From Melioribacteraceae bacterium (GTDB taxonomy: Bacteria; Bacteroidota; Ignavibacteria; Ignavibacteriales; Melioribacteraceae): a stretch of DNA of 64,000 bases. Shown piece after piece: positions 54,535 to 64,000 of this stretch (position 1 is the stretch's first letter; the number at the start of each line of letters is the position of its first letter). Position numbers and translations under genes: made by a program. The notes beneath the pieces were generated by a model. That model was not told the origin of the DNA, did no database searches, and saw only the letters and a program-made list of their open reading frames with translations. The stretch spans positions 62,001 through 126,000 of the forward strand of contig WYBN01000007.1 in assembly GCA_011525875.1 (NCBI GenBank), read 5' to 3'.

Positions 54535-55220
54535 TTGCTGTGATTGGCGATATACACGGGTGTTATTATACACTTGTCGAACTTAATCAGAAAATAAAAA
54601 ACAAGTATCCAGAAATTAATATTTTCTGCGTCGGCGATTTGGTCGACAGAGGCAATAACAGCTATGAGGTTGTGGAGTATGTTATAAAAGAAAAAATTCT
54701 TTTCACTCCAGGCAATCATGACTATATGTTCTATCATTTTTTCAAGGATCCCACAAGTGTGTTTGCGCGCTCATGGGTTTTTAATGGAAGCGAAACTACT
54801 TTGACTTCTTACGAAAACAACGAAGAAGCAGTCTTTAGACACATCGAGCATATTAAATCAGCACCGTTATATTACAACCTTGAAGATTGTTTTATTTCGC
54901 ATGCTGGAATTTCAAAGCATTACGAAAAAATAATTCTGAACGATTCATCAATTAACTACGAACTGCTCGATCAATATGTGATTACTGATCACAAGACAGA
55001 CCGCGGAATATTATGGACGAGGGATTCGCTGCTCTCAATAGGGAAATTGCAGATCGTCGGACATACGAAACAACAGGAAATTACACTGGACGAGGACGCA
55101 CAGGCTCTTTATATAGACACTGGAGCATGTGTCGGGAATAAACTGAGCGCGGTTATAGTTCATCTAAATAAAATTGTGGATGTATTAGATGTAAAAACCA
55201 ATCTTAATGACATCATTTGA
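54531..55220 (+). CDS. Calcineurin-like phosphoesterase (PrpE/ApaH-type)
   Basis: A 229-residue soluble phosphatase with all binuclear metal motifs near the N-terminus: GDIHGCYYTL (D, H), VGDLVDRGNNSYEV (D, R), and PGNHDYMF (N, H). A later H in FISHAGIS and the C-terminal GHTKQQEI His complete the site. Length and motif order fit serine/threonine-protein phosphatase or diadenosine tetraphosphatase members. Substrate not determinable. It overlaps the CoA transferase by 4 bp. Confidence 0.9.
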   Translation: MIAVIGDIHGCYYTLVELNQKIKNKYPEINIFCVGDLVDRGNNSYEVVEYVIKEKILFTPGNHDYMFYHFFKDPTSVFARSWVFNGSETTLTSYENNEEAVFRHIEHIKSAPLYYNLEDCFISHAGISKHYEKIILNDSSINYELLDQYVITDHKTDRGILWTRDSLLSIGKLQIVGHTKQQEITLDEDAQALYIDTGACVGNKLSAVIVHLNKIVDVLDVKTNLNDII

Positions 55221-55250
55221 TTATGCATTAATCCATCACACTCAAAAATT

Positions 55251-55280
55251 TAATTGATAATAAACCTTATAATTGATAAT
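55251..55280 (+). repeat. 11-bp direct repeat upstream of sprA
   Basis: TAATTGATAAT occurs at 55251-55261 and again at 55270-55280, with an 8-bp spacer (19 bp start to start, nearly two helical turns). The copies are identical and lie in the 127-bp gap before sprA, which fits a regulator binding as a tandem dimer. The region is AT-rich, so chance is not excluded. Confidence 0.5.
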
Positions 55281-55306
55281 TTTTCGCTGCATTTAATTAG
55301 AAAATT

Positions 55307-55312
55307 AGGAGG
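55307..55312 (+). promoter_or_regulatory. AGGAGG Shine-Dalgarno far upstream of the sprA frame
   Basis: A perfect AGGAGG lies here, but the sprA frame only opens at 55348 (TTG) because in-frame stops occur at 55339 and 55345. The distance of 35 nt is too long for normal use. It might serve a tiny leader frame starting at ATT 55316 and ending at TAA 55355-55357, which overlaps the possible sprA starts. Confidence 0.4.
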
Positions 55313-55347
55313 CTTATTGTAATATTCTACAACGTTTATAAACTTAA

Positions 55348-58300
55348 TTGTGTGTAAAATTGTCAGTGTATAAAATATCCGGTAACGAAAAAAGTCTATA
55401 CAGAAAAGTTTTTTTTCTGGTTTTGATTCTATTAATTATTGCCTCTCTCGGCTTTAAAATATTCAGTCAAAATAATAGAATAGGTTATGTGCCGGAAACA
55501 ACAAATAATGTGTATTCCATGTCCGGTCGTTTTTTTGCGGACTCTGCAGACTCACTGCTTGGTGACAGCAGCCTTACTTCCATTCTTTCAGACAGCTTAA
55601 TAAATTTTAAACGCGACAGCATAATTGCCGATTCGATTGCCAATGTTGACAGCCTAAAAATTGATTCAACGGCAAGACTGCAAAATCTTAAATTAGTCCG
55701 CAGTGATAATTATGCCGTAAATTTCCGAGAGGAAAAAAAATCCTCGCTATATGCATATCCAACTGGAAGGCATCTAAGACGTACTGTAGAACTCGATTCA
55801 ACCGGTCAATATGTTTTAATTAAAGAATCAATTGCCGGTAAAGAAGAAAAGTTATATCTAAAATTGAAATTAGAAGATTACATCGATCTAAAGCTGAAAG
55901 CAATAAACAGAAATATTTGGGAAGACCTCGCCTATAAGTATGAGATTAAGCAAGATCAGAAGGATTTGAGCGCTCTTATAACGGACATCACAAATATCGA
56001 AATACCACTGCCAAGTACTGCGTTTCTTAGTATTTTCGGTCCAAATGTAATTAAGCTCAGAATAAACGGTTCCGTTGATATACACGGCGCATGGCGCAGC
56101 GAAACTACAGAAGGGTTAACTGCATCACGGCTCGGCAATACGAGGAATGAACCAGACTTCAGTCAACAGGTTCAAATTAGCGTTATGGGAACAATAGGCG
56201 ATAAGCTTTCGATAAACGCCGACTGGAATACCGAAAGGACATTCGAATATGAGAATCAGCTGAAAATTAAATACACCGGATATGACGATGAAATAATTCA
56301 AAGCGTAGAGGCGGGAAACGTTTCTCTGCAAACTTCGTCGCTTGTCGGCGGCAGCGAAGCGCTTTTTGGTATTAAAGCCTTGATGAAACTCGGTCCGTTT
56401 TCTCTTACTGCATTAGCCTCGCAAAAAAAAGGTGAAGTAAAAGAAGTAAGTCTTAGCGGCGGTTCCGAGAAACAGCAGTTTGAAATCCACGCTTATCAAT
56501 ATTCAACTAACCATTATTTTGTTGACAAAATATATGCTGATACTACTAGGAATTGGTTTTTTAACAACTACGGCAGCGCAGTTGCAAATATTACGCCTGA
56601 AAATGCCGAATGGCAGATCATTGACCTTGAAGTTTGGAAAACCACCACAGGTCTTGTCGACCAAAACAGGGAAAGACGGGGTAACGCATTCTTAAATCTG
56701 CCGCCGATCACAAGAACGGGAACCTATGAGGGAAGTGAATGGAAGGACAGCAATAGAGTTGTTCAGGACAGGGGCGCCGAGGCATTAGGCGAGCGATGGG
56801 TAAAATTAAATGACGGAGTTGACTATTCGTTCGACCAGTATGCTGGTTTTATTAGTTTCAAATCTGCAATTCAGGAAACAGAGGCTTTGGCAGTTGCAAT
56901 GCGTGTAAATCAAGGTCCAGGTGAGGCTGATGATCTTTTCTTCGGCGAATTTACCCAGGACCTGAGCGATACAAGTTTTATCGTATTGAAATTAATAAAA
57001 CCTAAAAACCTGAACCCAAATTACAAAGACGCTTGGAAACTACAGCTTCGCAATATTTATCCTATAGGCGGGAGAGATATTAAGAAAGAAGATTTTAAGC
57101 TGGATATTTTTTACCGTATCGAAGGGCAGGAACCCCGCAATGATTATGAAGGATACAAACTACTCGAAATATTCGGGCTTGATAAAACTAATGATGCCGG
57201 CAGCGGCGGACCCGACGGCGCCTTCGATTGGAATACCCGGACTATAATTCCCATTACAGGCGAAATTATTTTCCCGCGGCTGCGCCCTTTCGGCAAAGAT
57301 ATTCCTTCAATGCTTCCTGATTCGCTTAGATACAATGCCGTTTATGATACACTGAAAAGCATTGCTCCAAACGACAGAACAAAGGATAAATTTTTGATTA
57401 TGGGCGAATATTCCGCTTCTGTATCAAGCGTTTATAATATTGGTTTTAACGTGGTCGAAAATTCTGTCCGTGTTACTCTGAACGGGGCTGAATTGAAAGA
57501 AGGCGTTGATTATGCTGTCGATTATAACATAGGTCAGATAACCATAAGAAATGCTGCTGCGCTTGTGCCTGGCGCAGACTTAAAAATATCTTACGAACAG
57601 AATGATCTTTTTGCACTCGCTTCAAAAACGCTGATTGGTTTGAGAGGTCTTTTTGAATTCGGCAGAAATACCAAACTCGGTTTTTCTTTCTTGAACCTGA
57701 ATCAAAAAACTTTGAGCGATAAAGTCAGGATTGGTGAAGAACCACTCAATAACTCCATTTACGGGGTAGACTTCGAGCATAAAATGGATCTGCCTTTTAT
57801 TACTAAAGCGTTGGATAACGTTATCTCTACCAGGGCAAATTCAAGCTGGGATGTAAAGGGAGAATTTGCTTATATAAATCCCGATCCGAATACCAAGAAA
57901 AGCACCATTGAAGGCGATGGCAACAAGAGCATTGCTTACCTTGACGATTTTGAAGGTTCAAAAAGAATTATTCCCATCGGTGTAACTTACACTTCGTGGA
58001 AAGATCTAAGCCCGCCCTATGATCTTCCGACCGATACGCTTAATGCTTTGATGGCGTATAAGGCAAAATCGTTCTGGTTTAATATTCTTCCTTCAGATGT
58101 TAGAGTTGACCATATCTGGCCCGAACGGCAGGTTTCAAGACAGGATCAACAGGTAACTGCACTTGATTTCGTTTACAGACCATACTTGCGCGGTATGTAC
58201 AATAATTTTCCCAAGATTGGTGAAAATCCATTTCGGAATTGGGGAGGAATGATGAAATATCTTTCTTCTACAGCGAATAATTTGGAGGAAGAGAATATTG

Positions 58301-61300
58301 AGTTTATAGAATTTTGGGCAAAGATTATTAAAGCTCCGTCAAATGCAAAGATGAGAATAGATATAGGTTTAATCAGTGAAGATGTAATTCCGAATGGCAA
58401 ACTCGATACTGAAGACCCTGACGGCAACGATAATCTTGCTGAAGGCGAAGATAGGGGACTTGATTTTCTGAGCGATAGAAATGAGGAAGGCAGCGGAGAA
58501 TATCCCGAAGATCCAGCCGGCGATAATTTCAGTTTCGTGCAAGGTTCTTTGAGTACAGAAGATTATATGAATATCAACGGTACCGAAGGAAATGCTCTAC
58601 TTACTGATATAGGGCGTTTTCCCGATACAGAAGACTTGAACAGAAATTTTACTTTAGACAGGCTTAATAGTTTTTTCCGCTACGAAATTCCGCTTGATAC
58701 GGTAAGGGAAAATAATCCCTTTATTACAGGCGGGGGAAGCACTGACCAAAAATGGTTTCAGTTCAAAATCCCACTCAAAGAATTTGTTGATCAGGTCGGC
58801 GATCCTAGTTTTACAACTATTGAATATATCAGAGTTTGGTTTACCGAGACGGAGGAAGAAGTTCACCTCCGCTTGACAGAGTTTAATTTTGTCGGCAATC
58901 AATGGCAGAAAGTTCTGAGACCTCCAATTGTTGACAGGGATGACAGTGTCATGACAATCTCAACAATAAATCTGGAAGACAACCCTGGATATATCGTTCC
59001 GCCGGGAGTTAAAAGAGAAAGGGATAGAAGTAAACCTGACGAAAAAGTTTTTAAGAATGAACAATCTCTTCAGCTTCTAATAAACGAATTGGAAGACGGG
59101 CAGAGAAGGGAAGCGGTTAAATACTTGTTTAGACCGCTTGACGTTTTCAGTTACAGCGAAATGAAATTGTTTGTAAGAGGCGACGACAACAGATTTACGC
59201 CTGATAGAGTTTCGTATTATGAAAGCTCTGAAAACTACGGAGCTGAAATTTATTTTAGATTCGGTTCGGACAGTCTGAATTATTACGAATACAGACAGCC
59301 TGTGAATTCAGACACGAGCGGCGGGCGCAGAAAAAATGACGGCTGGAATGAGATCAGAATTATATTTGATGAAGTAACCGCTATAAAAGAAAGGAGAGAT
59401 AAGGATACGGCTGCGGTTGTTTATTCCGAAAGAGTTGCTGGCAAAGCCGATCATTTTTATGGCATTAGGGGAAATCCAACGTTAACAAGAGTAACATTTT
59501 TTATGATCGGAATTTTGAATCCACATGACAAAGGCGCTGAAGGAACGAGGGTTTCCGGCGATATATGGGTTAATGAATTACGCGTCTTAGGGGCTGATGA
59601 TACGCCTGGCTGGGCTTACACTGTTTCTACATCAGTTAAATTTGCCGATCTTCTAAGTGTCAGTTTTAATATGAAACAGACTGACCCTTACTTTCATGGT
59701 TTGAATGAAAGATTCGGTTCAAGGATTGATAAAAAAAGCTGGGGCGTTACTGCCAACCTCGATCTGCTAAAAATGATTCCCGCTAATCTCGAGGGCAGCA
59801 ATCTTAGCGTTAATTATTCGCATACCGAATCCTTCTCGCAGCCCCTGTATAAACCAAATACAGATATACTTGTAGAAGAAGCAGCTAAGGCATCAAATAA
59901 TCCTGACAGCGTAAGAAATGAAACGCATACCGTTGGGATTTCCGATACATGGACTCTATCAAATATAAGGATACGCGTACCAAACGAAAACTGGTATATA
60001 AAACATACTTTAAATAGTTTGACGTTCGGATTTTCCTACAATAAAACTTTCGGACGCAACCCGACTACGCTCTCGTCAAAAACCTGGGTGTGGAATGCCA
60101 AAGCCGATTATAATTTAAACCTAGGCAATGAAAATTACTTTTACCCGGTAAAAATTCCGTTAATCGGAGATTTTATCGAGCTATTTATTGATTACCGTAA
60201 TGTGAAAGTTTTTTATTTGCCGCAGTCATTTACTTCGGGCGTCTCTGCAAAGAGGAATAGAAATTTTTCTCAGCCTCGCGCACTGAATGTTTCTCCGAAT
60301 ATTCAGCAGGATTTTACAGCTACGCGTTCGTTTGGGTTTAACTGGGAAATTACGGACGGAGGTTTTCTCAATCTTGGACTGAATTATACGGCGGACTTTT
60401 CATCATCGCTCACGCATCTGTTGACAACTACAGATGGAGCCGAAAGAAAAGAATCCGATATTATCAAAGATATTTTTACCGGCGCTTTTTTCGGTCGTGA
60501 TAATAATTTCAGACAATCGTTTGATTTGAAAACTTCGCCTAAACTTCCCTCAATTTGGGATATCAACCGCTATTTCAATATTACTGCCGGCTATAATGTA
60601 ACATACAATTGGCAGTGGAATTTTCAACAGGAAGAATTGGGCAGAAGTGCCGGATATGCAAATAGAATAAGCGCGGGTTTAAGATTACGCCTCAAGGCTT
60701 TGATGGATCCTTTATTTGAGGATGCTATAACGCCTGCTCAACAAACCAAAACCGCACCGGCTAGAACTAACCGGGGACGAACAAGAACACAGAATGTGGA
60801 TGACGAAGTCAACCGGCAGAATCAAATTAATTTAGAAAGAAATGCAGATGCCGATTCTACTAATAATGCTGTTCCAGATAGTCTTGCCGTCGAGGGAGAA
60901 TCTCAATTCACCAAAGTGTTGAGAATTATGAAGAGCAGCGCACGATATGTCCTTTTTGATTATGAACAGATATCTTTCAACTTCAGTCAGAATAATCAAA
61001 GGTCGGGCGGAGGACTTGCATCGCCCGGCACCGGCTTTACCAACTTTTGGGGTATCAGACAAAAAGATGAAGACGGTCCGAGCCGATTGTTTATGCTTGG
61101 ACTTGAAAACGATCTTGGTCCCAGAGCTCCGGGCGGCACATTGAACGAGACTTTTTCTCAAAAAAATTCTGTTGATTTCAAGACCTCGCGGCCGTTGTGG
61201 GAAGGTGCGTCTATTGATCTTTCTTGGAATTTAAATTGGGGATATAACCGCAATCAAACCGTTCGCACCGATTCTACAACGGGCGAAGTTACTATTGTGA

Positions 61301-62151
61301 ATATTGCTTCATCAGGAAATATAGACAGATCGTTTCTATCTCTCCCGGTTTCTTTTTTTAAGAGTGATTTGAAAAAAGTGAATTCTCTTTACGATCCGCG
61401 TTCTCCAAATCAAGTCCAGAATTTATCGGATGCTTTCGTCTCCGGGCTCGAAACTTTTCCGCTCATATCGAAGCTGCCGTTATTTAAAGATATATCTAAA
61501 TTTATTCCCAGACCAAATTGGAAAATTAACTGGGCAGGTCTCGAGAAGATTTCATTCCTCGAAGGCATTGCGAAAAAAGTTTCCCTTAACCACGGCTACA
61601 GTTCATCTTTCTCCGAAGGCTGGAAAATTAGCCCCGACCGCAAACGCGAAATACAATCGCAGAAAATTTCCTACGGTTTCGCCCCGCTGCTCGGCATCAG
61701 CATTACATTTGAAGAAATTTGGGGCGGGAATATTCAAGCGCAGGTCAATTATTCTTTAAAGACTAATTACGATCTTGGTATTGCGACTAAAAATATAAGC
61801 GAATCATTTTCAAAAGATATTAACATTCAAGCAAGTTATTCCAAATCAGGTTTCGAATTGCCTTTGTTCGGCGTGTCCCTAAAAAATGATATACAAATTT
61901 CATTCGCATACACAAGCGGACAAAATTCGGTGGTTATTTATGAAATGGGGCAGAACTTTAACGAAAAAGGAAAACCGCAGGACGGCACTGTAAGAACCAC
62001 AATAGAACCTCGTATCCGGTATGTGATGAGTTCACGCGTAACGCTTGCCATATTCTACAAGCGTTCAACTGTTGAACCTGAGGGCGCTTCGCGTATTCCG
62101 CCGACTACTACAAATGAAGCCGGTTTGGATGTGAATATTTCTATTCAATAA
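55348..62151 (+). CDS. sprA: T9SS outer-membrane translocon protein SprA/Sov
   Basis: The very large outer-membrane channel of the type IX secretion system, about 2260 residues, the normal size. An N-terminal signal or membrane segment (VFFLVLILLIIASLGFKIFS) is followed by repeated SprA signatures. These include LSINADWNTERTFEYENQ with VEAGNVSLQTSSLVGGS, ALFGIKALMKLGPFSLTALASQKKGEVK, YAVDYNIGQITIRN, and IAYLDDFEGSKR. The C-terminal half is a long series of barrel strands. The start is uncertain: TTG at 55348 is the first codon after in-frame stops, with TTG 55360 and GTG 55366 as alternatives and no ATG available. porX follows after 26 bp. Confidence 0.95.
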   Translation: MCVKLSVYKISGNEKSLYRKVFFLVLILLIIASLGFKIFSQNNRIGYVPETTNNVYSMSGRFFADSADSLLGDSSLTSILSDSLINFKRDSIIADSIANVDSLKIDSTARLQNLKLVRSDNYAVNFREEKKSSLYAYPTGRHLRRTVELDSTGQYVLIKESIAGKEEKLYLKLKLEDYIDLKLKAINRNIWEDLAYKYEIKQDQKDLSALITDITNIEIPLPSTAFLSIFGPNVIKLRINGSVDIHGAWRSETTEGLTASRLGNTRNEPDFSQQVQISVMGTIGDKLSINADWNTERTFEYENQLKIKYTGYDDEIIQSVEAGNVSLQTSSLVGGSEALFGIKALMKLGPFSLTALASQKKGEVKEVSLSGGSEKQQFEIHAYQYSTNHYFVDKIYADTTRNWFFNNYGSAVANITPENAEWQIIDLEVWKTTTGLVDQNRERRGNAFLNLPPITRTGTYEGSEWKDSNRVVQDRGAEALGERWVKLNDGVDYSFDQYAGFISFKSAIQETEALAVAMRVNQGPGEADDLFFGEFTQDLSDTSFIVLKLIKPKNLNPNYKDAWKLQLRNIYPIGGRDIKKEDFKLDIFYRIEGQEPRNDYEGYKLLEIFGLDKTNDAGSGGPDGAFDWNTRTIIPITGEIIFPRLRPFGKDIPSMLPDSLRYNAVYDTLKSIAPNDRTKDKFLIMGEYSASVSSVYNIGFNVVENSVRVTLNGAELKEGVDYAVDYNIGQITIRNAAALVPGADLKISYEQNDLFALASKTLIGLRGLFEFGRNTKLGFSFLNLNQKTLSDKVRIGEEPLNNSIYGVDFEHKMDLPFITKALDNVISTRANSSWDVKGEFAYINPDPNTKKSTIEGDGNKSIAYLDDFEGSKRIIPIGVTYTSWKDLSPPYDLPTDTLNALMAYKAKSFWFNILPSDVRVDHIWPERQVSRQDQQVTALDFVYRPYLRGMYNNFPKIGENPFRNWGGMMKYLSSTANNLEEENIEFIEFWAKIIKAPSNAKMRIDIGLISEDVIPNGKLDTEDPDGNDNLAEGEDRGLDFLSDRNEEGSGEYPEDPAGDNFSFVQGSLSTEDYMNINGTEGNALLTDIGRFPDTEDLNRNFTLDRLNSFFRYEIPLDTVRENNPFITGGGSTDQKWFQFKIPLKEFVDQVGDPSFTTIEYIRVWFTETEEEVHLRLTEFNFVGNQWQKVLRPPIVDRDDSVMTISTINLEDNPGYIVPPGVKRERDRSKPDEKVFKNEQSLQLLINELEDGQRREAVKYLFRPLDVFSYSEMKLFVRGDDNRFTPDRVSYYESSENYGAEIYFRFGSDSLNYYEYRQPVNSDTSGGRRKNDGWNEIRIIFDEVTAIKERRDKDTAAVVYSERVAGKADHFYGIRGNPTLTRVTFFMIGILNPHDKGAEGTRVSGDIWVNELRVLGADDTPGWAYTVSTSVKFADLLSVSFNMKQTDPYFHGLNERFGSRIDKKSWGVTANLDLLKMIPANLEGSNLSVNYSHTESFSQPLYKPNTDILVEEAAKASNNPDSVRNETHTVGISDTWTLSNIRIRVPNENWYIKHTLNSLTFGFSYNKTFGRNPTTLSSKTWVWNAKADYNLNLGNENYFYPVKIPLIGDFIELFIDYRNVKVFYLPQSFTSGVSAKRNRNFSQPRALNVSPNIQQDFTATRSFGFNWEITDGGFLNLGLNYTADFSSSLTHLLTTTDGAERKESDIIKDIFTGAFFGRDNNFRQSFDLKTSPKLPSIWDINRYFNITAGYNVTYNWQWNFQQEELGRSAGYANRISAGLRLRLKALMDPLFEDAITPAQQTKTAPARTNRGRTRTQNVDDEVNRQNQINLERNADADSTNNAVPDSLAVEGESQFTKVLRIMKSSARYVLFDYEQISFNFSQNNQRSGGGLASPGTGFTNFWGIRQKDEDGPSRLFMLGLENDLGPRAPGGTLNETFSQKNSVDFKTSRPLWEGASIDLSWNLNWGYNRNQTVRTDSTTGEVTIVNIASSGNIDRSFLSLPVSFFKSDLKKVNSLYDPRSPNQVQNLSDAFVSGLETFPLISKLPLFKDISKFIPRPNWKINWAGLEKISFLEGIAKKVSLNHGYSSSFSEGWKISPDRKREIQSQKISYGFAPLLGISITFEEIWGGNIQAQVNYSLKTNYDLGIATKNISESFSKDINIQASYSKSGFELPLFGVSLKNDIQISFAYTSGQNSVVIYEMGQNFNEKGKPQDGTVRTTIEPRIRYVMSSRVTLAIFYKRSTVEPEGASRIPPTTTNEAGLDVNISIQ

Positions 62152-62177
62152 TTTATAATTTACTTTGGGATGAAGAG

Positions 62178-63749
62178 ATGAAAAAGAGAAGAGTATTATG
62201 GGTTGATGATGAGATCGAATTATTGAAATCTCATATTATTTTTTTAACTGAAAAAGGTTATGACGTTGATTCAACTACGAATGGCGATGATGCCGTGCAG
62301 AGAGTTAAAGAATCGAATTACGATATAATCTTTCTCGATGAAATGATGCCAGGGATTGGCGGCTTGGAAACGCTTGCTAAGATTAAAGAAATTAAATCCA
62401 ATATTCCTGTCGTCATGGTCACAAAAAATGAAGAAGAAAGTCTGATGCACGATGCCATCGGAAGCAAGATATCAGATTATCTGATAAAACCGGTGCTGCC
62501 TTCGCAATTACTGCTGGTCTTAAAAAAAATTCTTGAGAGCAAACAAATATCTGGACAGTATGTAGCAAAGGATTATCTGCAAGACTTCAATAAAATTTCG
62601 ATGCGGCTTCTCGACAACCTCGATTACGGCGATTGGATTGATATTTATAAAACACTGGTCGATTGGGAACTTGAATTGGATATACATACTGAAGTTGAAT
62701 TGAGGCAGTCTCTTCTGGATCAAAAAAAAGAATGTAACCAGGAATTCGCAAAATTCATTGAACGTAATTACAAGAACTGGGTTAAAAATATCGGCGATTA
62801 CGATACCCCGCCGTTGACTGTGGAGATTGTGGAAAAGTATGTCTTTCCTCATCTGCAAAAAAAAGAAGGACCTGTTTTCTTCTTTGTGATCGATTGTCTG
62901 CGGCTTGACCAGTGGCTCATACTCGAAAAAAAATTGAACGAAATTTTTAATATTAAAAAAGATTATTATTATTCTATTCTTCCAACGGCAACACCTTATG
63001 CGAGGAATTCTTTGTTCAGCGGTCTTTTTCCGTCTGAGATTGAACATTATTATCCCGATCTTTGGCAGAACAAAAACGACGATGAAAGAAGCATGAACAA
63101 GTATGAAAAGGATATGCTTCAAGCTCTTCTCGACAGAAAAAAAGTTAAATTAAGAAACGATTTAAAGTATATAAAGATAATTGATCCGGAAGTGGGCAGG
63201 TCTTTCGAACAAAATGTAAATTCACATAAAAATACAAATCTGATGGCTGTTGTAGTAAACTTTCTTGATATGATCGCGCACGGCAGGTCAGATTCCGAAC
63301 TGCTTAAAGAAATTGCGCCGGACGAGTCGGCTTACCGCTCTTTGACGAACAGCTGGTTCAATCATTCTTCATTGCTTAATACATTTAAAGTAATATCAAA
63401 TATGCCGGGCGCAAAAGTAATAGTTACTACAGATCACGGAAGTATCAGAGCGCTCCGCGGCGCGAAAGTGCTGGGCGATAAAGAAGCATCTACTAATCTG
63501 CGATTTAAATTCGGCAGGAATCTTAAAGCTGAAGAGAAGAATGCTGTATTTATTAAAGATCCGCAGGATTATAAGCTGCCAAAGCGGGGCGTAACGATTA
63601 GTTATATCATTGCAAAGGAAGATTATTATTTTGTTTACCCGACTGATTATCATAAATTCTTAAGTTACTATAAGGATTCATTTCAGCACGGAGGTATTTC
63701 AATGGAAGAAATGATACTTCCCGTTATTACAATGGAAAGTAAAGTTTGA
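62178..63749 (+). CDS. porX: T9SS response regulator with PglZ phosphatase domain
   Basis: A 523-residue two-domain regulator. The receiver domain (about 1-120) carries VLWVDDE, the phospho-acceptor Asp54 in IIFLDEMMPG, and the conserved Lys in DYLIKPV. After a helical linker, the PglZ/alkaline-phosphatase-like domain (about 215-520) has VIDCLRLDQW and Thr272 in TPYARNS. Thr272 is at the position of the metal-binding Thr in PorX of other species. The domain also has MIAHGRSD and VTTDHGSIRA metal-site motifs. PorX controls T9SS expression and sensing through a partner kinase (PorY) and a sigma factor. Neither is in this window. It overlaps tsaE by one base (TGATG). Confidence 0.95.
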   Translation: MKKRRVLWVDDEIELLKSHIIFLTEKGYDVDSTTNGDDAVQRVKESNYDIIFLDEMMPGIGGLETLAKIKEIKSNIPVVMVTKNEEESLMHDAIGSKISDYLIKPVLPSQLLLVLKKILESKQISGQYVAKDYLQDFNKISMRLLDNLDYGDWIDIYKTLVDWELELDIHTEVELRQSLLDQKKECNQEFAKFIERNYKNWVKNIGDYDTPPLTVEIVEKYVFPHLQKKEGPVFFFVIDCLRLDQWLILEKKLNEIFNIKKDYYYSILPTATPYARNSLFSGLFPSEIEHYYPDLWQNKNDDERSMNKYEKDMLQALLDRKKVKLRNDLKYIKIIDPEVGRSFEQNVNSHKNTNLMAVVVNFLDMIAHGRSDSELLKEIAPDESAYRSLTNSWFNHSSLLNTFKVISNMPGAKVIVTTDHGSIRALRGAKVLGDKEASTNLRFKFGRNLKAEEKNAVFIKDPQDYKLPKRGVTISYIIAKEDYYFVYPTDYHKFLSYYKDSFQHGGISMEEMILPVITMESKV

Positions 63750-64000
63750 TGAATAGAGTAGAGTTGAAATTAAGATCAATTGAAGACACCCGGATTGCGG
63801 CTGAAAATTTATCCGCAAAACTAGTTGATGGAGATATAGTAATGCTAAACGGCGAGCTGGGCGCCGGGAAAACTTTTTTTGTGAAATCTATCTGTGAATT
63901 CTGGGGAATAAAAAACGCTGGCAGTCCGAGTTTCTCGATTGTAAATCAATATTCCGGCAGACGGAAAGTATATCACTTCGATTTCTACCGGATAAACAAA
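63749..64000 (+). CDS. tsaE: tRNA threonylcarbamoyladenosine biosynthesis ATPase TsaE (3' end beyond window)
   Basis: ATPase that supports t6A37 modification of ANN-decoding tRNAs. Only the first 84 residues are in the window. The P-loop GELGAGKTFF is present near residue 36-45, followed by SPSFSIVNQY and a HFDFYRI motif, all typical of TsaE. The start ATG overlaps the porX stop by one base. porX next to tsaE is a common arrangement in T9SS-bearing bacteria (known from the family). Nothing unusual is visible. Confidence 0.92.
   Translation, partial: MNRVELKLRSIEDTRIAAENLSAKLVDGDIVMLNGELGAGKTFFVKSICEFWGIKNAGSPSFSIVNQYSGRRKVYHFDFYRINK

Noticed and set aside
62520..63122. 200-residue minus-strand frame inside porX
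   Set aside because: Antisense to well-conserved PglZ-domain sequence, without a start context, so it is a shadow frame.
1..64000. CRISPR array, tRNA/rRNA genes, insertion sequences or prophage
   Set aside because: No regularly spaced repeats, no cloverleaf-like or rRNA-like stretch, no transposase, integrase or terminal inverted repeats were recognised. Gaps are short and mostly regulatory-sized.

Overview
The window is an AT-rich, densely coded bacterial chromosome segment of 64 kb. The gene content points to the Bacteroidota/Ignavibacteriota side of the FCB group, most likely an Ignavibacteria-type organism (inference from families, no database search). It has type IX secretion system (T9SS) genes (SprA/Sov, PorX, a PorU-like sortase), C-terminal T9SS sorting domains, many outer-membrane barrels and lipoproteins, and a DUF4292 lipoprotein. 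Clear AGGAGG-type Shine-Dalgarno sites precede some genes, which is unlike typical Bacteroidia. No rRNA, tRNA, CRISPR array, insertion sequence or prophage was recognised. No gap between genes exceeds about 265 bp.

Layout. 1-3360: lspA (5' end missing), an RluD-type pseudouridine synthase, then a lytic transglycosylase and an EamA transporter on the minus strand. 3527-10059: cysS, a small membrane protein, two envelope barrels, a Tyr/Ser-rich lipoprotein, and rsgA, which appears to start at a non-standard ATA codon just after a terminator hairpin. 10034-10966: an ATP-grasp enzyme (minus). 11065-29374: one unbroken run of twelve plus-strand genes. These are a TPR lipoprotein, a DUF4292 lipoprotein, an EnvC-like protein, Wzx, Glf, GT2, GT9, GT4, GT26, two GT-C-like membrane proteins, and a PorU-like sortase of about 1800 residues. 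29493-33419: an outer-membrane protein, then a HAD phosphatase and a metallophosphoesterase/beta-propeller protein (minus). 33683-39133: lepA, lepB, a subtilase with a T9SS tail, and an O-methyltransferase. 39174-42199 (minus): an Rrf2-type Fe-S regulator and the cytochrome bd oxidase cydAB. 42344-47417: a SPOR protein, a four-domain repeat protein, and a porin/flavoprotein/membrane-protein trio. 47398-55220: an EamA transporter, a nitrilase, an SpmA-SpmB fusion, a 2-hydroxyacid dehydrogenase, alanine dehydrogenase, a CoA transferase and a phosphatase. 55348-64000: sprA, porX and the start of tsaE.

How the parts fit. The strongest theme is building and decorating the cell surface. LspA and LepB process exported proteins. 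SprA is the T9SS outer-membrane channel and PorX its regulator. The PorU-like sortase would cleave sorting domains and attach cargo to surface polysaccharide. That sortase lies at the end of a tightly packed polysaccharide cluster with a galactofuranose precursor gene, which suggests the cluster may make the glycan to which T9SS cargo is attached. The sortase also carries an internal segment resembling the ILEI/FAM3 carbohydrate-binding fold. A second theme is respiration: cydAB with its nearby Rrf2 regulator, and a possible extracytosolic flavin-based electron-transfer module.
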